A stretch of DNA of 64,000 bases, taken from contig JACGCK010000003.1 of the NCBI GenBank assembly GCA_014925825.1, forward strand, positions 248,001 through 312,000, read 5' to 3'. The translations under genes and the position numbers were made by a program. Under the pieces are notes generated by a model. It was not told the DNA's origin. It saw nothing but the letters and a program-made list of their open reading frames with translations, and did no database searches. Shown one piece after another: positions 15,060 to 28,650 of the stretch; within the stretch, counting starts at the first letter, position 1; every line of letters starts with the position of its first letter. Source of the DNA: Pholiota molesta (Eukaryota > Basidiomycota > Agaricomycetes > Agaricales > Strophariaceae).

Positions 15060-17395
15060 ATGTCTACGCAGTCAATACTCCCAAGCCCGCAAAATATAGG
15101 GCTAGCGGTCAGTGCACAGGAGATTATGCCTAGTGGAGCTACTATGTTCATCGGCGCTGTCCCAGACGAATGGGAGATGTACAGGTGCGCTTCCCATGCC
15201 TTCATTAGTAATGCCGTCTTTCAAAGTTAGCACTTTCTGACTGCTATTGCATGTCCAGCGACCGCGCCGAGGACTACACCATAGGCCCACCAATAGGATT
15301 TGGTGCATCCTCGATAGTTTATGCTGCTACATACCACGGATCCGACAATGGCTCTACAACGGGATCGAAAGGGGTTCCTTGCGCATTAAAGGTACTGGAT
15401 CTGGACTCCCTTCCAGTACGCGCATTGCAACTTCTTCAAAGAGAAACAACTCTCATGTCTCTTTCAAAACATCCCAATGTGTTACGAGTTCGTGGGTCAT
15501 GGGTGGATGGCCACAAGCTGTACATTGCTCTTCGACTGATGAACAAGGGCAGTGCGGCCGATGTGATGCGTTATGGCTGGCCAGGCGGAATGGAAGAGGA
15601 TGTAGTTCGGTGTATCCTACGGCAAGCTCTCAAAGGGCTCAAGTCGGTCTTATTTCCTCAGCTCGAGGCTCTCACATTCATAATCTGTTCCTCAGCTATC
15701 TGCACACCAATGGATTTATCCATCGTGATGTCAAAGCCGCCAATCTTCTCATCGACGACGACGGCACAGTTCTACTAGGAGATCTAGGAGTAGCCGCCGA
15801 CCTCACAGAAGACAGTTCACATATCCCCACTTCTTCCACTTCTAGAAACCTGTATTCATTCACTGCCTCAAGTGCTCTGCCCCTGTCTGCTTCGGCGCCC
15901 GCGATTGCGCTTGGTAGCAACTCAAAGCGTGCCGAGAAATCCCCCGCTAAGCCTCCTCAAATCGGAAAACGCAAATCATTCGTCGGAACGGTATGAGCAG
16001 TTCCTGTATATGAAGTATTATTCTCACGTTCGCGTTTATTCAGCCCTGTTGGATGTCTCCAGAACTCATTCAAGGCAAACAATACGACTCGAAAGCTGAT
16101 ATATGGAGTTTTGGGATTACAGCCTTAGAACTGACGCAAGGCCGACCTCCAAGATCTAGAGAATCTCCGCAAAGAGTGTTGCTTCGAACGTGAGCACATT
16201 CGCGTTACATTTTTCTTGCGAAATCTTCAACGGCTTGCATTTAAGTGTCCAAGAAGAACCTCCTACATTGAACCGTGATGGAGGGGTACATAAATACTCT
16301 CGTGCCTTCAAGGAAGTTATCGATAGTTGTCTAGTCAAAGATCCTGCAAAACGGTGCGTATCCTTTTTTATGTTGTTTTTGTTTTTCCTCTGTCAGGATT
16401 TAATCTGAAGATTATACGTCAGTCCAACCGCCGAGGAGCTTCTACAAACCCCATTCTTTCGAGGAGCGAAGAAGAAATCTTACTTGATTAATGCAATCTT
16501 GAGTAAGAATATTATGACTTGACTCCGTTAATTTGCCCTTCAATGCTGACTGTTATTGATAGGCCGCCTTCCACCCCTCAGTCAAAGGCAAGAACGTCGT
16601 GTCATGCCTCCCCTCTTATCAGCCAACTCTGTGGACTCTTGGGACTTCGGTGTGACAATCAACTCCCCAACAAGTCTTTACCGGAGACACGTTCTGGAAG
16701 AATTTGTCTCGGCAGAAGACGAACAACTGCGAAATGCTAACCTTCCATTTGAGATGGATGAAGATCAGACGTCCCAGTTTTACGTTGCAAGCGAGCCTTG
16801 GGCCGATGATACCTCAGCCGTCGAAGACGCCGACAACGAACAGGAGGCTATCTCTTCGTCTTCCCAGTCCAGTTTCGTTAGTACTGGGCCAGCTCTCAGC
16901 CAAACTTCCTCGCAACGGCCCCAAATACCGAATCTGCGCCATCGTCTTATGCCAGCTCTTCAATCCCCGAGCACGAACGGAGCAAAGCCGCAGACTCTTT
17001 ACTGTCCTCGAGTCAGCCGTCTTTATCTTCGGTAGAGCATCATACACATAATACCCTCATCGGCAAGAAGTCGGTGCTACCCAGCCACAGCCAGTCGACA
17101 CCTATTCGAGCAGGCCCTCGAAATACTGGGTCGACCGGGACACCTACACTCTGGAGCAAACTAAAGTCTAATGTCAAGCGGCCATCTACAAGTGCAGACG
17201 GAGATACTTACGACGGTTCGCCACGGAGCAAGGAGAAAGAGAAGGGGATGCTGAATGCCATGTTTTCTGGTGCCGGTAAAAGCATCCTGTCCCAAAGATC
17301 AAGTCGCTCACTCGCTACATGTACGTTTTCAATTCCTCGTTGGCAGGTTAGCATACTGACATAGCGGCACTTTAGCTTCGAAAGAACGATCCTAG
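15060..17395 (+). CDS. Ste20-family protein kinase, FRAY/OSR1-like
   Basis: This is a Ste20-group Ser/Thr kinase. Exons are 15060..15184, 15259..15642, 15696..15990, 16044..16189, 16246..16353, 16423..16502, 16563..17320 and 17376..17395. The kinase domain shows the Gly loop IGFGASSIVYAAT, the catalytic Lys in CALKVLDL and the catalytic loop HRDVKAANLLID. The magnesium loop is GDLGVAADL (DLG for DFG), and the activation segment is KSFVGTPCWMSPE. DIWSFGITALELTQGRPP follows. An insert of about 45 residues precedes the activation threonine. The C-terminal half is a Ser-rich tail ending TSSKERS. Within the tail the frame changes near 16886-16888; one extra G there joins both parts without splicing. 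The domain resembles OSR1/SPAK and fungal GCK-type kinases; the physiological pathway is not evident from the sequence. Confidence 0.82.
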
Positions 17396-17744
17396 TCCTT
17401 TTAGCCATCCATCCCTAATATTGATGTCTCACTCGACTCATTTATAGCCAGCACATTTCTAAGCTAATGTATCATAACGATTTATAGCTGATCATTTCAC
17501 CACATTTACTAACTAACCTTTATCTCGGACTTTTTCATTATTTATACTGCCAGGACTGTATTCCTAGTGCATTTTGTAGTATATTGTACTTGCCATATGT
17601 TGCCGGTTTCATGCTGGATTATCCATTAATGAACAAAGTGCAAAAAAGAACTTGATTGATTAGAACAGTACAAGCGGAAGATGTTGTTAAGAGAGCATGG
17701 ATATGTACAAAGCAGCTAAAAAGTGAAACAGAAAATAGATCTGA
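17396..17744. other. convergent intergenic 3' regions
   Basis: About 350 bp lie between the stop codons of the FRAY-type kinase (plus) and CSN6 (minus). The stretch is AT-rich and likely holds both 3' untranslated regions. No gene is seen. Confidence 0.6.
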
Positions 17745-19160
17745 TCAATGGAAGCGATCCCAATCTCCTGGCGCACCTCCCTGCCTTCCCATTCGTCTAC
17801 GAGGTCCTCCTCTTTCCTCTTTCCCGGATGTGAGGACGATATGCTTGTCGACAAGCTGAACGTCGTGTTAGTTTACAATACAATCATTTCGAGCAAGAAT
17901 ATATGACTTACATCGTTTAGGATGTTTGTCGATTTTGTGAGAGAAGAAAGGAAAGCCGTCAGTTGCACATCTTCGTATTCCTAATTGAAATGCAAGAAGT
18001 ATTAAATTACAATTGCAATAGTTGAGAAGAGGGCTCACCGTGTCGAATTCCTCTCTGAAATGCTTGTTTTCTGACGCTGGCAGAGAGGCCAAAAGAGCGA
18101 CCATTGAACGTAAAATACTAGGGTCTGATTTGGCCGTGCCTAAATAAAAACTGGAATTAGAAGAGGCATGCCAGCAATGGCATATTTACACACATACCAG
18201 CAATCACTTCCGTCACATATTTAATCAGGACGAGAATACGCTCATGAAGCATCTTCACGGCGGATCTTTGAGTTTGCAAGTGCGATTCCACTGGGTGAGG
18301 TATAAGTCAAGTATTTCAAGATAATCAAACAATATTTTTGACGCACAGCTAGTTCCACTGCCTCCTCCTCTTGCGGTCCAGTCCACGGCAATACGTTCGG
18401 CTTCTCCTGTCTCTACATTGTAAGGCACTTCAATATACACTGAGCGTGATTTGCGATCTCTGAGCTCGATGGTTGGTTCGTATGCTTTGAAAGGGAGGGT
18501 CTGAGCGTTCACATCTGTGCTGGATGTCAAAGCTAGGCTGGGTTGTAGAATGAGGAGCAAGGGGGTGGAACAGTATCCTGTAAACTTAAAAGATACATGA
18601 GAATCGAATTTTTTCGAGTCAATCTGGACTTACTTGTTCATGTAGAGCAATGTGTTGCGGTGTCGGGCGCGCTGTAACTGTGTACCATCCAATAAATTCT
18701 AGTGATGGGAATACCTGCTTGTCTATAAAAACAGTTCAGATTTCCACAAGAATAGGGTCTTCAATCATTGGATATCGCATACATTGGTCACGTCGCGAAA
18801 CAAGAAATTCGTGATCGACAAGCTTATTGTCTTCATCCAATGTCGCCAATTCGAAGGAATTAACGATTTCCACTTCACGCCCATTCTGCGTTCCCAGCAG
18901 AGCGCCGAGAACTAGACAATGTCAAATACGATAGATGAACCGATTGAGGGCAAACGTACCAAAGGGATTGACAGTATTCTTTTGCAGCTTGGATCTCGTC
19001 CAGTGATCTGATATGTTCAAGATCGGTAGGGGATGGCTAACCTAGAGACTGAATGTACGAAACTATCGCGAGATAATTGACCTTACAGTGAAAGTGCTAG
19101 ACCAGAAGTGGTGGTGGGTGGCAAAACCACTGAAACCTCGTCGGTATCCATTGCACTCAT
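17745..19160 (-). CDS. CSN6: COP9 signalosome subunit 6
   Basis: This is an MPN-domain subunit of the COP9 signalosome, which deneddylates cullin-RING ligases. Nine minus-strand exons were read: 19087..19160, 18960..19036, 18783..18911, 18634..18722, 18347..18584, 18198..18290, 18039..18139, 17912..17980 and 17745..17855. They give 326 aa with no frame break. Diagnostic segments are HPLPILNISDHWTR, GALLGTQNGREVEIVNSFEL and LEFIGWYTVTARPTPQHIAL. The second half contains EAERIAVDW and the helical C-terminus ALLASLPASENKHFREEFD. The JAMM metal motif HxH...S..D is absent, as expected for the catalytically inactive MPN of CSN6, whose partner CSN5 carries the activity. eIF3f is a less likely alternative because NISDHW and the EAERI..D block are typical of CSN6. 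Confidence 0.92.
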
Positions 19161-20191
19161 GTTCAGTGATCACAAAAAAAGTCAAAAGACAGTTGGTATG
19201 GAAAAGACGAGTGTAGTGAGCGACGATTAAGGGAAATCAAGAGCTGCCAGTGTTTGTTGTAACAAGTTGCCGCGCGTAATATTAGACTGCATACTCTCAT
19301 GTGACTCTGGCTCTTAACGGGGCCGCTCATACTTTCTTTCCACTCCAAATCGACTCGAACCTGAATTAATGTATGGATACTCTTTATGCGCATATGTCTA
19401 CATCTGATGAACAGTCAAAACAGCATGCAGGATAAACGCAAGTTTCCAGGACCCACAAGGTGATCATTATATAGCTCAACGACCGGAGCCTGTGTTCAAG
19501 TAAGTTTGTTTGGAAAGCTAGAGCCAGCACTACTGATTGAGAGTTGATTGCCAGTGAGAGTTAGTTATGCGCCACAAATGTTCAAAGGCTCTAAGGCTTC
19601 AAAATATCTTGTTTCTTCGAATTTGGATTGCCGAAGCTTGATAGATTTTATGTCCGCCGCTACGCATCGGAGGCTCGCGTTGGGCTCGCGCTTCGCGCTC
19701 ACCCCTGCTTCATTCTGGGCAATAGCTTATCCTGGATCTGGTTAGCTGACTCATTTCATAGTCAGCATCATCTGAAAAGTTCCATGCTCGGACTCCTGGG
19801 AATTGCTTGCGACTCGGATACAGTATCACTTTGTATCTCAATGAAATCCGAATTCTTTCCTCGGATTGGGATAAGTACGGTACGTCGTAAGTAGCCCAAT
19901 TCCACATGTACTTGCCTACTTATGGGGTACATTTCTAGTGGTCAGTTTATGCGAATGTCTAGTTTCCTGCCTTGCGGCGTATGAAAGCGTATGAATGATG
20001 AATCTCCAGCTCCTTACCGTGGCCTACTTAATGAGAAGCTGTGATTATTTATAGTGGTAACGTAGGGATTCGTTAACTCTTTGGGCCTAACATTAGCCAC
20101 GAGGCCCCACTTTCCAGATGGTGTCAGAGAAGATGACCAGTGTTTCTCTTTGGGAACAATATATAACATAGTCCTTGTCCACATTCCACTC
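19161..20191. other. intergenic between CSN6 and P450
   Basis: One kilobase separates the divergent starts of CSN6 and the cytochrome P450. Only short random frames are present. Promoters of both genes must lie here, but no specific element is obvious. Confidence 0.55.
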
Positions 20192-22464
20192 ATGCTGCAA
20201 CATTTGCATCCCACTCTGATGTCTGCCAGCTCATTCTATGTTGTGCCAGTGACTTTCCTGGCTTCCTACTTCTTAGTGACTTGGGCAAGGAAACGAAGAG
20301 CTTTACCTCTACCACCTGGACCTACGGGTTATCCCATCATCGGCAACGTCTACGACATCCCTCATCACTATGCTTGGCTGACCTATGCCGACTGGGCAAA
20401 GAAATATGGCGACGTTGTCTCTTACAGTGTCTTTGGTCGAGTCACGGTTGTTCTCAATTCACTGGAAGCTACCACGGAGTTGTTGGAAAAACGATCTTCC
20501 AATTATTCTGATCGACCAAGAATGGTTCGCGAATTTAGCATCTGGCGATGTCACTCATGCGATAATTTGCTATAGATAATGGCCAATGAACTGATGGATT
20601 GGGACTGGGATTTCGCACATATGGCTTACACAGATCGTTGGAGGTACGAAATTATTAAATGTCAAGCTTAGCGGTTGATTGAATCTGAAATGGATCTATA
20701 TTTGTAGGCGTCATAGGAGAATGTTCCATCAACATTTTCAGCCTCGAAACTTAGCATCCTACTACCCCACTCAAAAGAAAATGGCGATCGCCCTTCTGGA
20801 TCAACTTGCTCAATCTCCAGCAGAATTTTCCCCACATATTCGACAGTTAGTCGTGCTACGCTTAATACTACAGCACAATTTGATAAAAGACTCTGTTTAG
20901 GTTTGTCGGATCCATAGTGCTTCAGGCCGCATATGGCTATGAAGTCAAAGGGGAAAATGACTTCTATATTGACTTGGTACACAAGGCAATGCAGCCATTG
21001 CTGCTTGTTGTTCACGCCTCTGGTAATTTTCTTGTGGAGTTTCTTCCTGCTTTAAAACATATTCCAGGTAAATTTCTTTTCATCTACATACTGCATAAGA
21101 TGACAAATACTTTTTTGGTCAGCTTGGATGCCCGGTGCAGGGTTCAAGAGGAAGGCTAAAGTTTGGGCTAAGAACACTCGCGACTTTCGCGACCTCCCAT
21201 TTCAAAAAGTCAAGGAATCAATAGTAAGCACTATTGTCTTCTAACTTCATGTTATCCATTCTTATGTTTTGACAGGCTAAAGGCGTTGCACAACAATCTT
21301 TCGTATATGATAACTTAGAGAAAATCAAGGTGGACGCAGAAGCAAATCCTGAAGAGATGGAAGAGACAGTTAAGAACTGCGCCGCCATCATCTACTTAGG
21401 TATTTCAAGTTCCTCTCAATCAATTGGATCTGTGTCCTGGTATTGAATGCTTCGACACTTACTTTAGCCGGATCGGACACGGTAAGTGGATTGATGCCTC
21501 TTCAAAGCTTCAGAATCGACCCGTCTTTTTTTTTATCCTTAAAAAGACTGCGGCGCTTCTTTTGGCATGGATATTAGCTATGGTCCATAACCCCGAGGTA
21601 CAGAAGAAAGGCCAACAGGAAGCTGATCAAGCTCTTGGGAGGTCCAGGCTGCCCGATTTCACTGACAGGGATTCTATGCCATATATTGAGGCCATGATCA
21701 TTGAGACAATGCGATGGCACGCGATTACACCATTAGGTGAATTGTCTGCCTTTGCTTACTTGATACTATATTCATATTCCATAGCTGTTCCTCATCGAGC
21801 CATCCATGAAGACGAGTATAATGGATATAAAATACCTGCCGGTAAGCCATATTGCATCTACGGGATATTGATGATTGAAGGTTCTTCCAAACAGGCGCCA
21901 CAGTTACTGCCAACGCTTGGTAAGCTTTTGGATGCACTTGTTTAAGCGCTGATGCCTATGGAATATTAATGATCTACCAGGGCCATTCTACATGATGAAA
22001 CACTGTATCCTGAACCATTCAAATTCAATCCCGAGCGCTTTTTGAAAGATGGAGCCATTAGTTTTGATCTTCAGCCAGACCCCCTCCTTGCTGGAGGGTT
22101 TGGATATGGTCGAAGGTAGTGTTCAGTTCATCCTACCGATGAGCAAGATTTTTACTGATTTTTAACGTGATATTACATTAGAATTTGCCCTGGTCGATAT
22201 CTTGCGATAGACTCTGCTTGGCTTGCTATTTCGTCTATTCTAGCGACTTTCAATATTACTAAGGCGGTTGATGACCGGGGCGTTGTGATAGAACCTGCGA
22301 TCGCATTCAGCGATGGTCTTGTTAGGTATGTATTCCTCGTTTACCTTGAGTATACTTTCTAATAACTATACTGCAGTCATGCTAAACCGTATCAAGTGCA
22401 ATTCACACCCCGGTCTAGTGATGTCTACAAGCTCATAGACAGTGCTAAAGTTGAATTGGATTAA
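20192..22464 (+). CDS. cytochrome P450 monooxygenase (CYP, fungal microsomal class)
   Basis: This is a haem-thiolate monooxygenase anchored in the ER. Thirteen exons: 20192..20524, 20576..20643, 20708..20845, 20901..21067, 21123..21223, 21276..21399, 21468..21481, 21547..21736, 21785..21841, 21895..21919, 21981..22115, 22182..22325 and 22377..22464. They encode 527 aa; starting at the ATG at 20219 would give 518 aa. An N-terminal membrane anchor is followed by the hinge PLPPGPTGYPIIGN. Also seen are the I-helix AGSDTTAALLLAW (spliced across a 14-nt exon), the K-helix ETMR, and NAWAILHDETLYPEPFKFNPE. The haem loop is FGYGRRICPGR with the Cys ligand. It resembles the large CYP clans typical of agaricomycetes (CYP5144/CYP5150-like architecture), and no substrate can be inferred. 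No other biosynthetic gene is adjacent, so a secondary-metabolite role is unproven. Confidence 0.92.
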
Positions 22465-22918
22465 ATATGATTAAGTACACATCGATCATTGATTGTCATC
22501 TTCTCAGATATTTCATACCTGTTTCATACCGTTCGAATTAAACGTTGATGATTCAGGAATTTTTCTTATCGTGGAGAGCGCCTTTAGAGCCCAGGGCCTA
22601 TTTGCCTTCTTCTTGCGGTGCTTTTCCAGTGGCCAATCATCGCTATATAGACAAACGTTCTCTATGCACCTTGACATGACGAGTAGGGTCCTGCTTTATG
22701 GCGTAGGAATCTATAGGAGTCCAACTGAGTCCATGAGAACGTGCATTGAACAAAAAGGAACTGGTGGCCACGAAGCAGGATAGTTGATCGACTTATCATT
22801 AACATTGATATCATATCGGAGTTGCTTCAGGAGACTGAGGATTAGCTGGATTAAATGAATTTTGGAACTTGGAAGATAGGCTGTATCAAAAAGTGCAAAG
22901 AAAAAAAAAGTAACATTA
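22465..22918. other. intergenic, no gene seen
   Basis: About 450 bp lie between the P450 stop codon and the tRNA gene. A short A-run at 22900-22909 lies just beyond the 3' end of the minus-strand tRNA and would read as a T-run on that strand. It is therefore suitable as the RNA polymerase III terminator. Confidence 0.55.
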
Positions 22919-23019
22919 GCCCACCGCGAGGGTCGAACTCGCAGCCTTCAGATCACTAAGTGACCGATCACCCGGACTTCTTAAAAGTCTGACGCTCTAT
23001 CCGATTGAGCTAGGCGGGC
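22919..23019 (-). tRNA. tRNA-Lys: tRNA-Lys(UUU) with intron
   Basis: The minus-strand sequence begins GCCCGCCTAGCTCAATCGG and ends GTTCGACCCTCGCGGTGGGC, giving a complete acceptor stem (GCCCGCC with GGTGGGC) and a canonical T-loop TTCGACC. Box A (TAGCTCAATCGG) and box B (GTTCGACCC) are both recognisable. The anticodon stem TCAGA pairs with TCTGA, and the loop CTTTTAA puts UUU in the anticodon. An intron of about 28 nt follows position 37. The exonic length of 73 nt is standard. A T-run lies just downstream on the minus strand. Confidence 0.95.
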
Positions 23020-23281
23020 GATGTTTAAATAATTCTATAAAATATGATAGCGTCTCCTTAATTCATAGTTTCAGCACACTCGCTGGCGCTGGCTCGTTGT
23101 TATTGCAGCTTGGACCAAAGTGCGATATTATTTAATACTAGATACAATTCACATAAATATAATACAAGAGTGACAACAGGAAAGCACGATTCACAGTATC
23201 TACGCGAAGGACTCCTATAACTAAACACCAACCCTGTAATTGAAAATAAGGACAAATTTGCACCGAACGTCATGAAATTAC

Positions 23282-26028
<2,747 letters not shown>

Positions 26029-26192
26029 GTTTAAGGGTTAGGAAAGGGTATCTGGAGGTATCGTGACGGTTGCGTGAGGGAATGAACAAGGGAAGAAACA
26101 ACTTGGTGCCATTCTCTGCCATAACGAGATTTAGGGCCGGCATTTTCGCGTCAGATCGCTACACGTACGACCAGATCAACTACCAACTTAAC
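26029..26192. promoter_or_regulatory. short shared divergent promoter MCM5/PARG
   Basis: The 164 bp between the start codons of MCM5 (minus) and the PARG-like gene (plus) must serve both. The assignment is from layout. The pairing of a replication gene with an ADP-ribose-processing gene would allow co-regulation, but no motif was recognised. Confidence 0.45.
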
Positions 26193-27596
26193 ATGGAACC
26201 TACAATGAGTATTACGTCCTTCCTTCGCATCCATCTCTGGCTCTGTTGACCCTTTAGGTGTTTGCGATGGAGATGATCCTACAGTGTGGGCAGTCATCGA
26301 CGCTTCTGTTCAATCATTCCGTGCTAAAATTCCTCCTTGCAATCTCCTCGACCTTCCTAACCTCATCGAAAATCTATCGTACTCAGTGCATATGAATGGA
26401 ACTTTAGACACCCGATATCTATCCTCTTTTTAGAGCGCAAATATCCAGACCCCAAGTCACCCTCTGCCACTTCCTTGTTGAACGCCATTCTTGACGCTGC
26501 GCTCCTTCTACCGATCCTTTTCCCTTCACACACGATACCCTACCTTGACACAGAGCATCCGACTCTCTTACTATCGCAGCTCGAAATAAAATGTTTGCTC
26601 GCACATCAAATCCTCAACACGCTCAGTGTACCAAAGGGCAATACCTGGGGATGCACATTTGTGTGTTGGTACTCTGCTCCACAAGCGCTCGATGTAGCGG
26701 TATCCGGCTATCTTTCGACAGTACTCGATTATTTCAGCTTATCTTCTGATAGTGGCATACAAATATCATATCAATATTACACGAATACCGCAGACTCTTT
26801 GGAGAATGAACTCGCAAAATGGATGGATACCAAGAGCGGCTCCATTTTTGACCACATCATCCTCGAACCTACTTCCACAGAAACAGTTGCCTTTCCTCAC
26901 CATGCAATACCATGCACTCTTATAGCATCCAATGAATCTCCAGGATTTGGCGCATCTTGTACCCAAGAAGAACTCGTAACTGGTGCTTGTCCACCACTTC
27001 TGTTGCTGGGTGCGCTTTTCATATCGCCTCCAATCTCCGCGGATGCCTCTCTTTTAGCTTATGGTCGTACACTGATAACACATTGGAGAGGCCAAGGCCG
27101 GGAGGCTTGTTTATTGGAAACATCCACTATCTCCAATCACACATTCTTATTTCTCGACGCTTCTGAACTCGACGTTTCCTCCCCTTCTCATACACTTGCC
27201 GACCTTGATCTCAAACATCTTATACGTGACTTGCACAAAGCGTATACAGGATTCTTAGCACTTGTCAACCTTGGTGTAAAAGAAGTTTCCTCTCCTCTAT
27301 GGGGTGCGGGAGCCTTCGGTGGGGATCCAATTGTGAAAACCCTGATTTTAGCAATAGCCGCGGCTCGAGCGGGGGTCCTCGTTTATTTATCTATTGACCA
27401 ACATAGATCATATCAACCTTCAAGAGAGCCAGGTAAATCAATGAAAGTGCTTTCAATCCTTCAACATCTCAAGATGGTATCTAATATGACAATTGAGGAT
27501 GTTATGCAACGGTTAACATTGCAGCAGATAACCAAATGTCGGAATGGATTCGAGGTCGCCGAATTTCTTGAACACATCACAGTTTTTCGCGGATAG
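26193..27596 (+). CDS. PARG: poly(ADP-ribose) glycohydrolase (PARG)-like protein
   Basis: The product is expected to hydrolyse ADP-ribose polymers. From 26433 to 27596 one open frame of about 385 codons shows the PARG fold. It contains LLPILFPSHTIPYL, the catalytic-loop block GFGASCTQEELVTGACP with the QEE glutamates, the helix LHKAYTGFLALVN, and WGAGAFGGDPIVKTLILAIAAARAG, a hallmark PARG segment. The C-terminal block with IEDVMQRL follows. The GGG run that usually precedes the catalytic loop in animal PARGs is not obvious here. The N-terminal 80 codons (from the ATG at 26193) read continuously only if one base is added at about 26218, 26251 and 26430. The start is therefore provisional. The fold assignment is from motifs; activity is inferred. 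Confidence 0.78.
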
Positions 27597-28650
27597 TGTA
27601 AAACTTGTAATTTCACGAATTCATGGATTCATGGTGAATAGCTGCATTCCATGGGCTGCCAGCTGACTTCTTCCAGTCATATGAATAGGCTGCTATGTTT
27701 ATAGCCTCTTCCCTCTTCTCCAGTATATATTGAAGATAACAACCTGGATGGAAGGAAACACTTCTCGTGATCTCAGATATATCATATTAAGTATATCAAT
27801 TTATGGAGTCATGCTTACTGAATTGATACAAGATATTATTCTGTTCGGCCGGTGAGTTGTAATGGCAATAAAGGCCAAGTAAAATGCGCTATGTTTCTTG
27901 ATGTTCTTTTGACTCTGTTCTTCGTAAATCAAAGTCGTATCTTAATAGTGAACATCTTCGAATCATGAATTTTATAACGCAGTGCGATTGACGGTGGAGA
28001 GCACATAGATCTCTCTAGAAAAGCAAGCAAGAAGAAGACACCATGCTAGCCTCTACTCGAAAGCATCTGAAAGCATTTCTTGGAAAAATGGCATGGAATT
28101 GCATCAAACGCCGCTTACTAGGTGGACATCGGTAAATGCCGATCCAGTCCAAATTTGCACAGCTTTCTCTTCCAACCAGCTTCCAACACTCTTCCCACCT
28201 GTTTCCGACCTGTGGTATTTGTCTGGTCTTGGACTTCACATCGAAAGACGCCCACTTTCCCCTTTTTGCATTGGGTTCGGATATACTCTATCTCATTTAG
28301 TGCATATACGCACGGACGGCTTTCACAGCGGCGCTGAAGTTCGACAGTCATATCGACTTCTTAACAATTGATGTAGCAACAACGAACACTGCTCTGGGTA
28401 TAAGATACATTTATCGCATCTAAATCGCATCTATCATTTGGTTGTGATGAACTATCTGTGGGAATGCCTAATTCTTACACGTCCCTGGACACTGTTGTTG
28501 CCAATGACAGTATCATCCTGATCCCTAACTTCCTCGACCGCATTTCCTCCTACCGTACGTCTCCGCTGGCGTAGACGAATAGGAGGAGCCATTCACTCTC
28601 ATTCATTTTGACTACTATTTCACGTCTTTGTGGGCACCTGATTGCTGCAA
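27597..28650. other. intergenic, no gene seen
   Basis: About 1 kb, AT-rich at 27,700-28,000 and with short random frames at 28,000-28,370. The 150 bases before 28651 are pyrimidine-rich, consistent with a promoter and leader for the membrane-protein gene. Confidence 0.5.

Noticed and set aside
16814..17051. Alternative frames around 16.8-17.1 kb as separate genes
   Set aside because: Adding one base at 16886-16888 unites the Ser-rich tail with the kinase, so separate genes are not needed. A 23-nt intron was also considered but is too short to be likely.
19548..19894. Frames in the CSN6-P450 intergenic region as a P450-cluster gene
   Set aside because: Short, without conserved domain or clear splice continuation; promoter DNA is the simpler reading.
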